A stretch of 64,000 bases of DNA from Protula sp. h YS-2021 (Eukaryota > Annelida > Polychaeta > Sabellida > Serpulidae), in the NCBI GenBank assembly GCA_949752745.1, contig OX457032.1, positions 12,721,543 through 12,785,542 of the forward strand. Direction: 5' to 3'. Positions 53,824-62,900 of the stretch are shown here, piece by piece. A model generated the notes under the pieces. That model did no database searches. It was not told the origin of the DNA and worked only from the letters and a program-made list of their open reading frames with translations. Position numbers and translations under genes: made by a program. Each line of letters opens with the position of its first letter. The stretch's first letter is position 1.

Positions 53824-55803
53824 TTGGTGGGGTGGAGTGGGGTTGCGTAGGGCCGCTCTAGATCAGTGACATGCGCGTGGCAATTGTCGACGTGAGCACA
53901 TGTCACTAGAGTATTAAAGAATTGATTTATCTTTATTGTTTATTTATTTATTTTTTGGGGAGTGGCGGTGGGGTGGTTGTTCCGGCTCTGACTTGTAGCT
54001 GACGGAGACTATATTAGGACAAAACATATTGTTGTGGTGACTACTCATACCGTGACGCCATTGTTGTTGCTACAGGTCACATGATTTCCCAGCATGACAA
54101 GGCGCCACCTGGCGTGCGTGTCTTTGAGTGCTCGCACTGTGCCTACAAGTGTATTGATAAGAACCGATTCACGGAGCATGAAGCTAGTCATTCTTGTAAG
54201 TACCATCCCAGTAACAGAAGCTAGTCATTCTTGTAAGTACCATCCCAATAACAGAAGCTAGTCATTCTTGTAAGTACCATCCCAGTAACAGAAACTAGTC
54301 ATTCTTGTAAGTACCATCCCAGTAACAGAAGCTAGTCATTCTTGTAAGTACCATCCCAGTAACAGAAGCTAGTCATTCTTGTAAGTACCATCCCAGTAAC
54401 AGAAGCTAGTCATTCTTGTAAGTACCATCCCAGTAACAGAAGCTAGTCATTCTTGTAAGTACCATCCCAGTAACAGAAGCTAGTCATTCTTGTAAGTACC
54501 ATCCCAGTAACAGAAGCTAGTCATTCTTGTAAGTACAATCCCAGTAACAGAAACTAGTCATTCTTATAAGTACCATCCCAGTAACAGAAGCTAGTCATTC
54601 TTGTAAGTACCATCCGGCCCTAGTAATATTAACATTTTATCAGGAGTTCGGCTTGTCTGGCTTTTTGTGCATGTTACTGTATTTTATTTCTACTGTAATG
54701 GTGTTAATATTTGAGGTAAAACGTTTTAGGTCGTTAGAAACAATAATACCATGTATGACTTAGCAAAGATATTAAGATCTGTCTTCGATTTTATCCAGCA
54801 GAAAGGTTTGAACAAATGTAAATAAGTAAGATAATTATTATAATGTAGTCATAATTCAGGCATCGTTTCCTTCCGACATCTGACGGAAATCCGTCGATTT
54901 TAGGCCGAAATGATGCCATATAATAATTATTGTTTCTGTTTGTTTGTGTTTTGTTCTCTGTCTGTTGGTAGAATTTTGCGTTTTCTTTCAAAAAAAAAAA
55001 GAAAGAAAAACAAATAGTTTATGGAAGGATTTTGAGCTGTTTCTTGTGTTAGTTTCTACCACTGTTGTTCTTTCTATTTTTAAGTAAACAAACAGACAGG
55101 AATTGATAGCGGGTTTTAGTCATGGTTTCAAAACCAACAAAGCAAAACAGAAGTAACATTTTAAATTGTAATGTTTTGTAGCCGAGAAAAATTACAAGTG
55201 CAGTAAATGCGAGAAGTCGTACTCGACGAAGCGTGGCTTACGTAACCACGTGAAGTACCACAGTACGGAGAGGCCGCACGTGTGCAGCGTGTGCGGCGCG
55301 ACGTTCAAGGTCAGGGCTAAGCTGAGGGACCATGTCAAACTTATGCATTTAAACAAGGTATGATGTGTTGTGATGTGTGAGTTTTTGACACTGTGATAAA
55401 CGTGAAGAAGGCTAGACACATTTAGTACGCGTGCACCGCGGGCTGGTGGGGGAGGGGGTGAGAGGGGCGGGGGGCGGGGAGGGATATAAGACTGAGGGCA
55501 GGATGATTTTATTGTCAGTTATGGGTGACGAGATTTGCGTGCGGCGTTTGGGGTGGGGGAGGGGCGGAGTTAAAAAAAATAACTGATAATTTTACTTGTG
55601 TTTTATGGATGCCGCCGTGGTTGTTCGGTCTGGTCGAATCGTACTGATGTAAGATTTATACCGTTGAAATAAATCATTTGTAATAAAAAAATATATATAT
55701 ACTATCTTTTTGTTTGTGTTTGCTGACAATCCTTGTGGAATGGGAAAGGATATTCTTGCAAACTAACTGACATTGCAGTAGATGAAAGAACGTTTAGAAA
55801 GCT

Positions 55804-55835
<32 letters not shown>

Positions 55836-56143
55836 GAATTAGCTGTTAAAATTACACAAAGTTAAAGCTTTTAAAGTGTATTTTATCCGGCTGTTTTTTT
55901 TTAAAATTTTTTTAGGGTCAAAAGCCGTACAAGTGTGGGCACTGCACTTTCCGGGCCTCGGTGCGTGGTAACGTGAACCAGCACATACGTAACACGCACA
56001 AGGGCCTGGCAGTGGTCGTGGTGGACACGCAGGAGAAGCAGCGCAAGCACGTCAAAGAGTACGACTACGCCAAGCTGTCCGGAGACGGCATCGAGGAGGT
56101 CATGGACGCCAGCGCTTCCGGTTATGCTAACAAGGCAAAGTGA
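47885..56143 (+). CDS. BTB/POZ and C2H2 zinc-finger protein, complete coding region (six coding exons)
   Basis: A probable sequence-specific DNA-binding regulator. An acceptor (tttctatag) opens an exon at 47885; the start ATG is at 47934 (gaaaATGG). Coding exons are 47934-50682, 51097-51250, 53420-53625, 54076-54195, 55182-55357 and 55916-56143, with matching phases 1, 2, 1, 1 and 0, giving 1210 residues. A BTB domain fills about residues 10-140 (LCDVTLVSEEG, AHSIILASGSSVF). A long low-complexity middle follows, and then eight C2H2 fingers near residues 920-1165, several split by introns. The tail is acidic and short. BTB domains mediate dimerisation and co-repressor binding; fingers bind DNA. 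The finger linkers are not the TGEKP type, so the array may not bind as one block. I recognise no specific orthologue. GVTPETIADFKKLQKGADIF is typical BTB core. Confidence 0.9.
47934..50682 (+). CDS. BTB exon of the zinc-finger gene (first coding exon)
   Basis: A single 2749-nt exon encodes the BTB domain and about 770 residues of Ser/Asn/Gln/Ala-rich linker. The open frame runs on to 50729, but GTATGT at 50683 is a good donor. Joining there in phase 1 to the exon at 51097 leads directly into the first zinc finger, so the final residues of the long frame are intron. Residues coded at 49293-49436 form six copies of an 8-residue repeat close to GQAETGRF. The upstream GTG at 47916 is in frame but is not a normal animal start. 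Confidence 0.85.
49293..49436 (+). repeat. In-frame 24-bp coding repeat, six copies
   Basis: The unit gggcaggcggagaccggtcg plus four bases encodes GQAETGRF/I. The fifth copy has diverged to GQAERCPI. The period is a multiple of three, so copy changes alter protein length by eight residues. It lies in the disordered linker between BTB and fingers. Confidence 0.9.
51097..51250 (+). CDS. Zinc-finger exon 2: finger 1 and start of finger 2
   Basis: The acceptor is taatag and the donor GTAGCG. Finger 1 is unusual: C-x4-C (CLEGDC), x12, then H-x4-H. Finger 2 begins CPHCDKAYFSE and is completed in the next exon. A diverged SINE and the 169-bp array lie in the following intron. Confidence 0.85.
51310..51480 (-). 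mobile_element. tRNA-derived SINE (copy 2, diverged)
   Basis: Shares ttttgaattccgtgaaaggt and the overall order with 11.69-11.87 kb, including remnants of the tRNA-like head (ttagctgaccgtcaccccc). Box B is eroded, so this copy is older. It sits in an intron of the zinc-finger gene. Confidence 0.65.
52255..53345. repeat. 169-bp tandem array, six copies, with GTCC-rich leader
   Basis: Copies begin with aacacactcaagcctaca at 52328, 52498, 52667, 52836, 53005 and 53174. Each ends in gcccagctgaacttca, aattttcccaatccttac and a gaatgagtt spacer. Before the first copy come ccccgccggggg and a gtccgtccgtc run. The last three copies are more diverged than the first three. A related single copy is at 3.2-3.4 kb, so the unit is a dispersed repeat that expanded in this intron. 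Confidence 0.9.
53420..53625 (+). CDS. Zinc-finger exon 3: end of finger 2, finger 3, start of finger 4
   Basis: The acceptor is ttggcag and the donor GTGTGA. It codes the histidines of finger 2 (THVKQCH), finger 3 (CEDC, x12, H-x4-H) and the cysteines of finger 4 (CSDCDFKSPRKKD). The donor is weaker than its neighbours. Confidence 0.85.
53748..53820. repeat. (AT)n microsatellite
   Basis: An uninterrupted AT dinucleotide run of more than 70 bases in an intron of the zinc-finger gene. Confidence 0.95.
54076..54195 (+). CDS. Zinc-finger exon 4: end of finger 4, finger 5
   Basis: The acceptor is gctacag; the donor GTAAGT at 54196. It completes finger 4 (GHMISQH) and encodes finger 5 (CSHCAYKCIDKNRFTEHEASH). 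The donor region has been amplified into a twelve-copy tandem array that begins inside this exon. Confidence 0.9.
54179..54615 (+). repeat. 37-bp tandem array containing exon end and splice donor, twelve copies
   Basis: The unit is aagctagtcattctt (end of exon) followed by GTAAGTACC and atcccagtaacag. The first copy is the real exon-intron border at 54195/54196. Eleven later copies follow without gaps. All but one keep GTAAGT; the eleventh reads ATAAGT. The array ends at ccatccggccc. Confidence 0.95.
55182..55357 (+). CDS. Zinc-finger exon 5: fingers 6 and 7
   Basis: The acceptor is ttttgtag; the donor GTATGA. It encodes finger 6 (CSKCEKSYSTKRGLRNH) and finger 7 (CSVCGATFKVRAKLRDH), joined by STERPHV, the only linker close to the classical TGEKP form. 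Confidence 0.9.
55916..56143 (+). CDS. Zinc-finger exon 6: finger 8, C-terminus and stop
   Basis: The acceptor follows a pyrimidine run (tttttttag). It encodes finger 8 (CGHCTFRASVRGNVNQH), then an acidic tail ending ASGYANKAK and TGA at 56141-56143. The end of this exon is the first unit of a 74-bp tandem array. Confidence 0.9.
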   Translation, partial: GQKPYKCGHCTFRASVRGNVNQHIRNTHKGLAVVVVDTQEKQRKHVKEYDYAKLSGDGIEEVMDASASGYANKAK

Positions 56144-56525
56144 CGTCACAGACCGGAGGCGGCATCGAGGAAGTCATGGTCGCCAGCGCTTCCGGTTATA
56201 CTAACAAGGCAAAGTGACGTCACACACCGGAGCCGGCATCGAGGAGGTTATGGACGCTAGCGCTTCCGGTTATGCTAACAAGGCAAAGTGACGTCACAGA
56301 CCGAAGGTGGCATCGAGGAGGTCATGGACGCCAGCGCTTAAAGTTATGCTAACGAGTCAAAGTGACGTCACGCACCGGAGACAGCATCGGGGACGTCATG
56401 GACGCAATGGCTTCCGGTTATGCTATTAAGGCAAAGTGACGTCACAGACCGGAAACGGCTCTCGGGAACGTCATAGTGGCTAGCCCTTGCAGTTATGCTT
56501 TTACGCGTATCGGTGTAGAGAGGGT
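56087..56525 (+). repeat. 74-bp tandem array covering the end of the coding region and the stop codon, six copies
   Basis: Units start at 56087, 56161, 56235, 56309, 56383 and 56457 (ggcatcgaggaggtcatgga). Unit 1 is coding and contains the stop; units 2-6 lie in the 3' UTR. Five units carry the 10-bp palindrome GTGACGTCAC (56140, 56214, 56288, 56362, 56436), whose TGA is the stop codon in unit 1. Later units are more diverged; unit 6 is partial. Confidence 0.95.
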
Positions 56526-56640
56526 GGGGGGGGGGCGGGGGTGCAGGTATGGCCAGTCAGACCATGGCATAAATTTAATGTCAACGTGTAGTAAAACTTG
56601 GTAAAAAGACAGGAAAACATTGGACAGTATTTCTTACGCA

Positions 56641-56646
56641 AATAAA
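56641..56646 (+). promoter_or_regulatory. Candidate polyadenylation signal of the zinc-finger gene
   Basis: AATAAA about 500 bases after the stop codon; it is the first good match after the 74-bp array. Confidence 0.4.
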
Positions 56647-56649
56647 AAT

Positions 56650-57725
56650 TGAAAGCATCAAAGTAGGATAATAGAGCAGGGATTTATTATGTCTCGTCGT
56701 AGTGTAGTGGCTTGTTGACGTCATTAGCTTGTTGGATGTGTGAAACGTTACGTCATAATATCACATAATATCAGTGCCTGGTGCTAAGATGTTATTTTTT
56801 ATACAACTGCGGTGCAATACATAGTCTCGGTGAATATATATATATATATATATATTAAAACTGTTGTTTTATTGTTCATATGAAGTGCCCGGTATATATT
56901 TTATAAGTTTGTGACGTATGTCAGTTTTCAATTTGACAATTCTTTTCTTTTGAATCATATTTGGTTCTGATATAACATCGGCAGAGATTGGTACCGAAAT
57001 TTGTTTTATCAATGTGCAATAATGCTTCATAAATTACTTAATGTTTGAATGAATCTTTTTATGTTAAAGTAGCGTGTGGAGTGAGGTGTAACCGCGAACA
57101 TACAGGCAGCGTTGTTTGACTTTGTAAAAGATGGACTTGACAGAATTGGTGGGCGGACTTGGTTAACAAAATGACGGTTTAAATACCTAAAAATAAAATG
57201 ATAAGAACTCGGATGGTAGAAATGCTCCTGATTGGGATCCTATCGGAATGAGAGCCTATCTGATTAGGATCCTATCTGATTGGAATCCTATCTAATTGGG
57301 ATCCTATCTGAGAAAAAAGATCGCCATTTTAATATGAATTGATTCAGAAATCCACAAAACTACACAGATTATATATTATATATTTTTTACAGTGTTTGTT
57401 TACATCTATTCCACTTTAATGTTTATGTCATCATGAGAATCCCACCTGTGTGTGGCTATGTAGCAAACAACTTCTTAGAACTATTTCTATTTATAGACAA
57501 AAGTGTGCAACTAGTTCTGTTGAAATGTGGTGCTGGATGCGTTTGAGATTTGTGATTCATTTTCTATTTTTTGATGCGAAATATAGCGTTATTAAAAAAA
57601 AGACGTTTTTGTTTGATTCGTAACCAGGATTTGCCAATGTTTTAGATGTGTGATATGTGAATAGGAAACTAGTTATGAGTCATTTCCGTGTTTTATATCA
57701 AGCAAATTCTTGTGGTAATCAGCTG
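56650..57725. other. AT-rich intergenic DNA
   Basis: Holds a (TA)n run at about 56838-56856 and four or five short copies of attgggatcctatctg at 57225-57315. No gene seen. Confidence 0.45.
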
Positions 57726-57754
57726 AGGTTCAGGGCAGATAAGAAGCGGAAGTT

Positions 57755-58065
57755 TTGAGAAATGAAAGGTGGAGGGGGAGGGGGTGGGCGAGGGGTGGGG
57801 AGCGGGGTGATGTGGCACTCTTTCTGAGACTACATGACCGGTACGCCTTTTCTGGAAGCGGTGGGGAGGGGGAGGTCTTCAGTGGTTTGAGAGGTACTGG
57901 AGAGCACACCAGCAAGCCAACCGTGACAGTGCGGTTGAGGGGGGGGGGGGGGGGTGTGATTTGCAGGGAGGTGCTGGTTGGTTGTGATTGACATCGTCGA
58001 CCTAACTCCCCCTCCCCCACCCACCCGCTTCCCCCCTCCCCCCATGCCCTTGTCCGCTTCTGGTT
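57755..58065. repeat. G/C-run-rich low-complexity segment
   Basis: Runs of G up to about 15 bases long with gaggg spacers on the plus strand, then C runs at 57995-58045. Proline- or glycine-rich frames here come from base composition. Confidence 0.6.
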
Positions 58066-58309
58066 TTCTACTTCGGCATATTTCTCATAACGCCCTCCTG
58101 TGGTGTATTCAGAAAAGAAAGACCTCAGACTGGCAGTAAGTGGTCCAAGCAGTATTGTTTGCATTTATATCGACAAATCGCTGTATCCTGCTTCGTGTTT
58201 ATGTGTGTTAACTTAAAAAACCAGTGATGCCGAAGTGACGGCTAAATAAAGCTAGCTGTCAGCTGAGTGGTAAGACACCCGTCAAATGTAGTAGTCAGTC
58301 AGTTGACGT

Positions 58310-59310
58310 TGTGAAAAATCTACTGGTGGGTTGTTTGAAGGGCAGTCGCATTGAGGGTGAGAGGGGGGGGGGGGATGGAGGGTTGTCAGAGAGAAATCGG
58401 TGGTTTTGGTGGATTGTTTGCAGAGCTGTTGCATAGAGGGTGGGGGAGGGGGGGGGGTGGTTAGAGAGAAATCTGTGGTTTTGGTGGATTGTTTGCAGAG
58501 CTGTTGCATAGAGGGTGGGGGGAGGGGGGGGGGTGGTTAGAGAGAAATCTGTGGTTTTGGTGGATTGTTTGCAGAGCTGTTGCATAGAGGGTGGGGGGAG
58601 GGGGGTGGTTAGAGAGAAATCTGTGGTTTTGGAAGGTTGTTTGCTGGGCTGCCGCATGGAGGGGGGATGTTAGAAATCTGTGGTTTTGGAAGGTTGTTTG
58701 CTGGGCTGCCGCATGGAGGGGGGATGTTAGAAATCTGTAGTTTTGGAAGGTTGTTTGCAGGGCTGCGCATGGAGGGTGGGGGGGGGGGGGACATTAGAAA
58801 GAAATCTGTTTTTTTTTTGTTTTTTTTTTTTTTTTTGGGGGGGGGGGGTTGTTTGCAGGGCTGTTGCGTAGAGGGTGGGGGGGGGGGCGGGGGCGTTAGA
58901 GAGAAATCTGTGGTTTTTGAAGGTTGTTTGCAGGGCTGCCGCATGGAGGGGGGATGTTAGAAATCTGTGGTTTTGGAAGGTTGTTTGCTGGGCTGCCGCA
59001 TGGAGGGGGGATGTTAGAAATCTGTAGTTTTGGAAGGTTGTTTGCAGGGCTGCGCATGGAGGGTGAGGGGGGACATTAGAAAGAAATCTGTTTTTTTTTT
59101 TTTTTGGGGGGGGGGGTTGTTTGCAGGGCTGTTGCGTAGAGGGTGGGGGGCGGGGGCGTTAGAGAGAAATCTGTGGTTTTTGAAGGTTGTTTACAAGGCT
59201 GTCGCCTGGAGGGGGGGGGGGGGAGCGTAAAGAGAAATCGTGGTTTTGGAAGGTTGTTTGCAGGGCTACCGCATGGAGGGTGATAGGGGGGATGCTAGGA
59301 AGAAATCTGT
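58310..59310. repeat. G-rich minisatellite with higher-order structure
   Basis: Thirteen or more units of 55-90 bp contain gaaatctgtggttttgg, ttgtttgcagggctg and cgcatggagggtgg. The length difference lies mostly in the G run (4-14 G) and in T runs. A block of about 286 bp starting at 58651 is repeated from 58937, showing a multi-unit duplication. Confidence 0.9.
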
Positions 59311-59974
59311 CGTTTTGATTGGTCTGACAGGATGGGAATGTCAAGGTCACAAAAAAGAGGAAGCAATAAATCCTTTTGGCAGGTTTGTTGTTGAGTGGGA
59401 GAGGCGGGGGTAGGGGGAGAGCCGTCTGGTTATCGTTCAAAATAAAGGTTAACAGCTGGAGACAGACCATATGCGTTTCCGCGCACTTGATGTAGACATC
59501 CGTGATTGTTTATGAATACGGCTCATGTGTTATTATTAGACACACGCTTTTTATTTCAGTTGTGATGTAAGTGTGTTCTAGAATAGGACTAATGTATTTC
59601 TTGTATATTTTAAATTGTACTGGATGTTTGAATGGAGCCTTGTGGTTCGCCATTTCTTGTGGTGTAACAAAGGTCGCTGTTTGATATAACTCAGACACGC
59701 CGTGTCGACACTTCCCGCTCCAAAAAAACGAACGATCATTGCGTTCATTCCCGGTGTATGATTTAACCTTTATTAATTTAACACACTTAAACAAATTCTT
59801 TTTTGGGGAGATAATTATAAAAACGAAGAAATGGAAAATAATGAGTGGTCTTTGAGTGACTATTGAATGACTTTTGAGTGACTTTGAGTGATTTTTTTTA
59901 GTCGCTGTTTGTTTAGTCGACGTAGATTTGTAAATTTTTTATTTGACTGTGTGAAGAGGCTGCAGGCCGGCCGT

Positions 59975-60235
59975 GTAAGGATTGGTATAGTGGGACATTT
60001 GTGCGTGTGCTCTCCGTCGGTCCGTTGTCTGCCCTGTCTGTTCGGGCTCCATACAGCCGTGTTAGGATGGGTACAGTGGGACATTTGTGCGTGTGCTCTC
60101 CGTCGGTCCGTGGTCTGCCCTGTCTGTTCGGGCTCCATACAGCCGTGTTAGGATGGGTGCAGTGGGACATCTGTGCGTGTGGTGTCCGTCGGTCCGTTGT
60201 CTATCTTGTCTGTTCGTATCCCATCTTCAGCTGAA
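59975..60235. repeat. 86-bp tandem repeat, three copies
   Basis: gtgggacatttgtgcgtgtg starts at about 59991, 60077 and 60163. Units contain ctccgtcggtccgt and ctgtctgttcgggctc. The period is not a multiple of three, so the overlapping frames are by-products. Confidence 0.9.
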
Positions 60236-60239
60236 CTGT

Positions 60240-61020
60240 GCTATTGTTCTTGTTTTTCTTTTACCTGCTTTTTTTTTTTTGTTGAACAGAGGTCATTAGG
60301 TGTTCCGTATTATACATTTAGGATGTGCAGAGCCTGTAATTGGCAACCGCGAAGGAATGACTTACCGATTTCATGTACTTACCATTAAGGAAGTCCCTGG
60401 TTTAAGGCTTTATGCTGGCGTTTGTGTTGACTATGTCGATGTCTTATAATAATTTAATGCACCAGAAAACAGACGTTTGTGAGATTGCACGGGCTTATTG
60501 TAACTATTGTAAGCGTGCTAGATTAGTATGTGATGTTTACGGTGGTTGTTGAAAAAAGCATTTTTTTACCCAAAATAGAAATGGAGACACTTTGTGTATG
60601 AGGGGGAGGGGGTGGGGAGATAGGGGGGGGGGCGACTGGGGGAGGGGGAGTACTGTAAAATACTATTATCTCTTCCCCTGGCTGGATTTTTTTTTTTCAT
60701 TTAAGGATACCAAACAAGGATTAAAAGCGCTTTCCTAGAAGCATAATCTTGAGCAATCAACTGCTTACTTAACAAACACGAGCTTTTTTGTTGTTACTCG
60801 ATACACGTGATTGATCACTGATCAGTTACAGGGGTTTCTTAGGCCAAGTGCAGGTGACGTCATGTGTATTAGTCTTCTTTTTTTTTTTTTTTTGGTGTTC
60901 GCAGTCACGTGCCAGCCAGTTCACGTGGTAACAAGGCACAGCAGGGATATTTGTTTTGTTTTGTTTCTTCTGTGCATAATCTGAAGCAATAACAGTAAGT
61001 CACAGTGCAACTACAATGGT
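60240..61020. other. Spacer with G-rich tract
   Basis: A G-rich stretch at 60601-60650 and T runs; no gene recognised. Confidence 0.4.
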
Positions 61021-61021
61021 A

Positions 61022-61443
61022 CAGTCGAACCCACGTAATATGATGTCGTCGTGACCGAACCATGAACTTTATTGTACACTTTTAAACAGCGAACTTTCGC
61101 TCACCAGTACATTCAATAGAGACAAATTTATTACTTATTTTGGAACAATTATTGTGCTTATTTCTTTATTTCTTGTCTGCCCTATTAAATTTAAAACCGG
61201 ACTAAAATCAGTCACGACATGTACAACTAAAATCAAGTACGATTTCATGTACTCATTCGAAAAGTATTGCTTAATTTTCGACTGCTTGGAGTTTGTGCCT
61301 CTGTTTCTGCAGCCTGTCTATGTACTGTGTGCCAAAAGGTCATAGCCTTCCCCTGCGTCGGGAGGGCAGCTTGTGTTTTGAACCAGCACATCGGTCCGTT
61401 TGGGTTCCATAATAACCATGTTCGTATTGCGCGGGTCCGACTG
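61022..61443. mobile_element. pogo/Tigger-like MITE, 422 bp
   Basis: The ends are inverted: CAGTCGAACCCACG at the left and CGCGGGTCCGACTG at the right. Each is flanked by TA (61020-61021, 61444-61445), the target duplication of Tc1/mariner-pogo elements. Similarity of the arms extends with gaps for about 50 bp. The interior shows no transposase. Confidence 0.65.
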
Positions 61444-61445
61444 TA

Positions 61446-62276
61446 TTTAGAAGCAGGTTCACTTTTTTCTCTCGTCTATTCTTGAGTGCCTTGACTTTAT
61501 GCAGTGTTTTTGGTTAAATAACCAATTAATTATATGTAAATGTTAATTATACAGTGATTTGCATTTATTGCATTTTTGCTAATTTATCTAGCAAAACACA
61601 AGCCGGTTTGAATGAAGCACATAGCAGTTGTGTGCTTTGTAAATGCTCATTGTCAGACATACATCAAGAAACAAAATCACAAACGAAATGTATCGACAGC
61701 AGGTTATTATCCTCGGCTGCTAATTTGTTTAGGCGGGGGCGGGGGGGCGGGGGGGGGGCGGAGAGGGGTATACTCTTGAGATCTCGCCTCGGATTGATAC
61801 ACGCAGTATCCCCATCCTCCTTAGTGAAAAAAGAAGGTTCGTAGTCATAAAAGTAATGAGTTAATGCGTGCTACTGGGTTGGGTCAATCTCACCTCTCAC
61901 CGCGAAACAGTTTGACCTCGGGAGAGATCTAGTGTTATGCATAAATACAAAGTGGACTGGTTTCTAGAAAGTAGTTTTCCTCTTGTACAGAGTACAGCTC
62001 TCTCGGAATTCGCAGTAGGTCTACGGAGCAAAAATAAGACCGAAACGTAATTGAGGTTGGCTGTTGAACAACCATCAGGTTTTTTTTTTTGCCTAAGTAT
62101 GAATTACTTTGGAAAAAAGCACATATTGAGTTTGCTGTAACGACAGACAAGGCATATTTCCTGGATAAAGAAGTGCGCATTAGCTTTTTATGATGATTTT
62201 ACGTTCAGTCAAAACCGTTTTAGGTGTAGGGCCAATTTTCCAAATATTGTATTTCTTCGTGATGCATGGGTAAATG
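61446..62276. other. Spacer with a G-rich tract
   Basis: A G-rich run at 61733-61765; otherwise no feature recognised. Confidence 0.4.
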
Positions 62277-62277
62277 A

Positions 62278-62278
62278 C

Positions 62279-62359
<81 letters not shown>

Positions 62360-62370
62360 ACAACAACAAC
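62278..62370. repeat. (ATC)n microsatellite ending in (AAC)n
   Basis: About 27 ATC units followed by four CAA units. Poly-His and poly-Met frames here are by-products. Confidence 0.95.
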
Positions 62371-62900
62371 CATGGTGTAGGGGTGTAAGATTTGTATGTT
62401 CGAAGCCTCTCAGTATTGCTCTGAACTGTGTGTTTAATTCGAGATGTGACATTATGCAAACATATACAGCGTGTTCATGTGCCTGCTAATATACACGTGT
62501 TCAAGATGAATATTTTTAGTATTAAATATAAGTCCATTGATGTCAAGAGTTTTGTTTTTATTGTGTGAAGACCTTTGCTACGTATTAAATCTCATTGCCA
62601 CTTAGACAGCAGTTTATCACCACCTTTAGACGGGGTTTCCCTTTATTTGCGGTATTCGGTTTTTGCAGCAGCGGCACCATCGTGGCCTTGACCCAGTGAT
62701 ACAAATCGAACAACGAGTCGTTTGGCCTCCTCCTGTCAGGCCGCCTTCTTTGCGCATCCAAGGGATACAGAAACATAGTCTCGAATCACCTCCCCTCTCC
62801 TGGTCACCCCCCTCTCCCTAGAGACATGAACAGAACGTTTTTACCAGTGGAAAAAATTACACGTCTGGCGGGGGTAGAAGCGGGTAACCCTAACGCAGAT
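62371..62900. other. Spacer before the DIRS-like relic
   Basis: No confident feature; the last 150 bases may be the beginning of the DIRS-like element, whose border I cannot see. Confidence 0.35.

Noticed and set aside
53571..53906. Frame with a long Tyr-Ile repeat
   Set aside because: Translation of an (AT)n run in an intron.
57730..59470. Proline-rich and glycine-rich frames
   Set aside because: They follow the G/C runs of low-complexity DNA and the minisatellite; same peptides recur with each repeat unit.
62220..62489. Poly-His and poly-Met frames
   Set aside because: Translation of an (ATC)n microsatellite on either strand.
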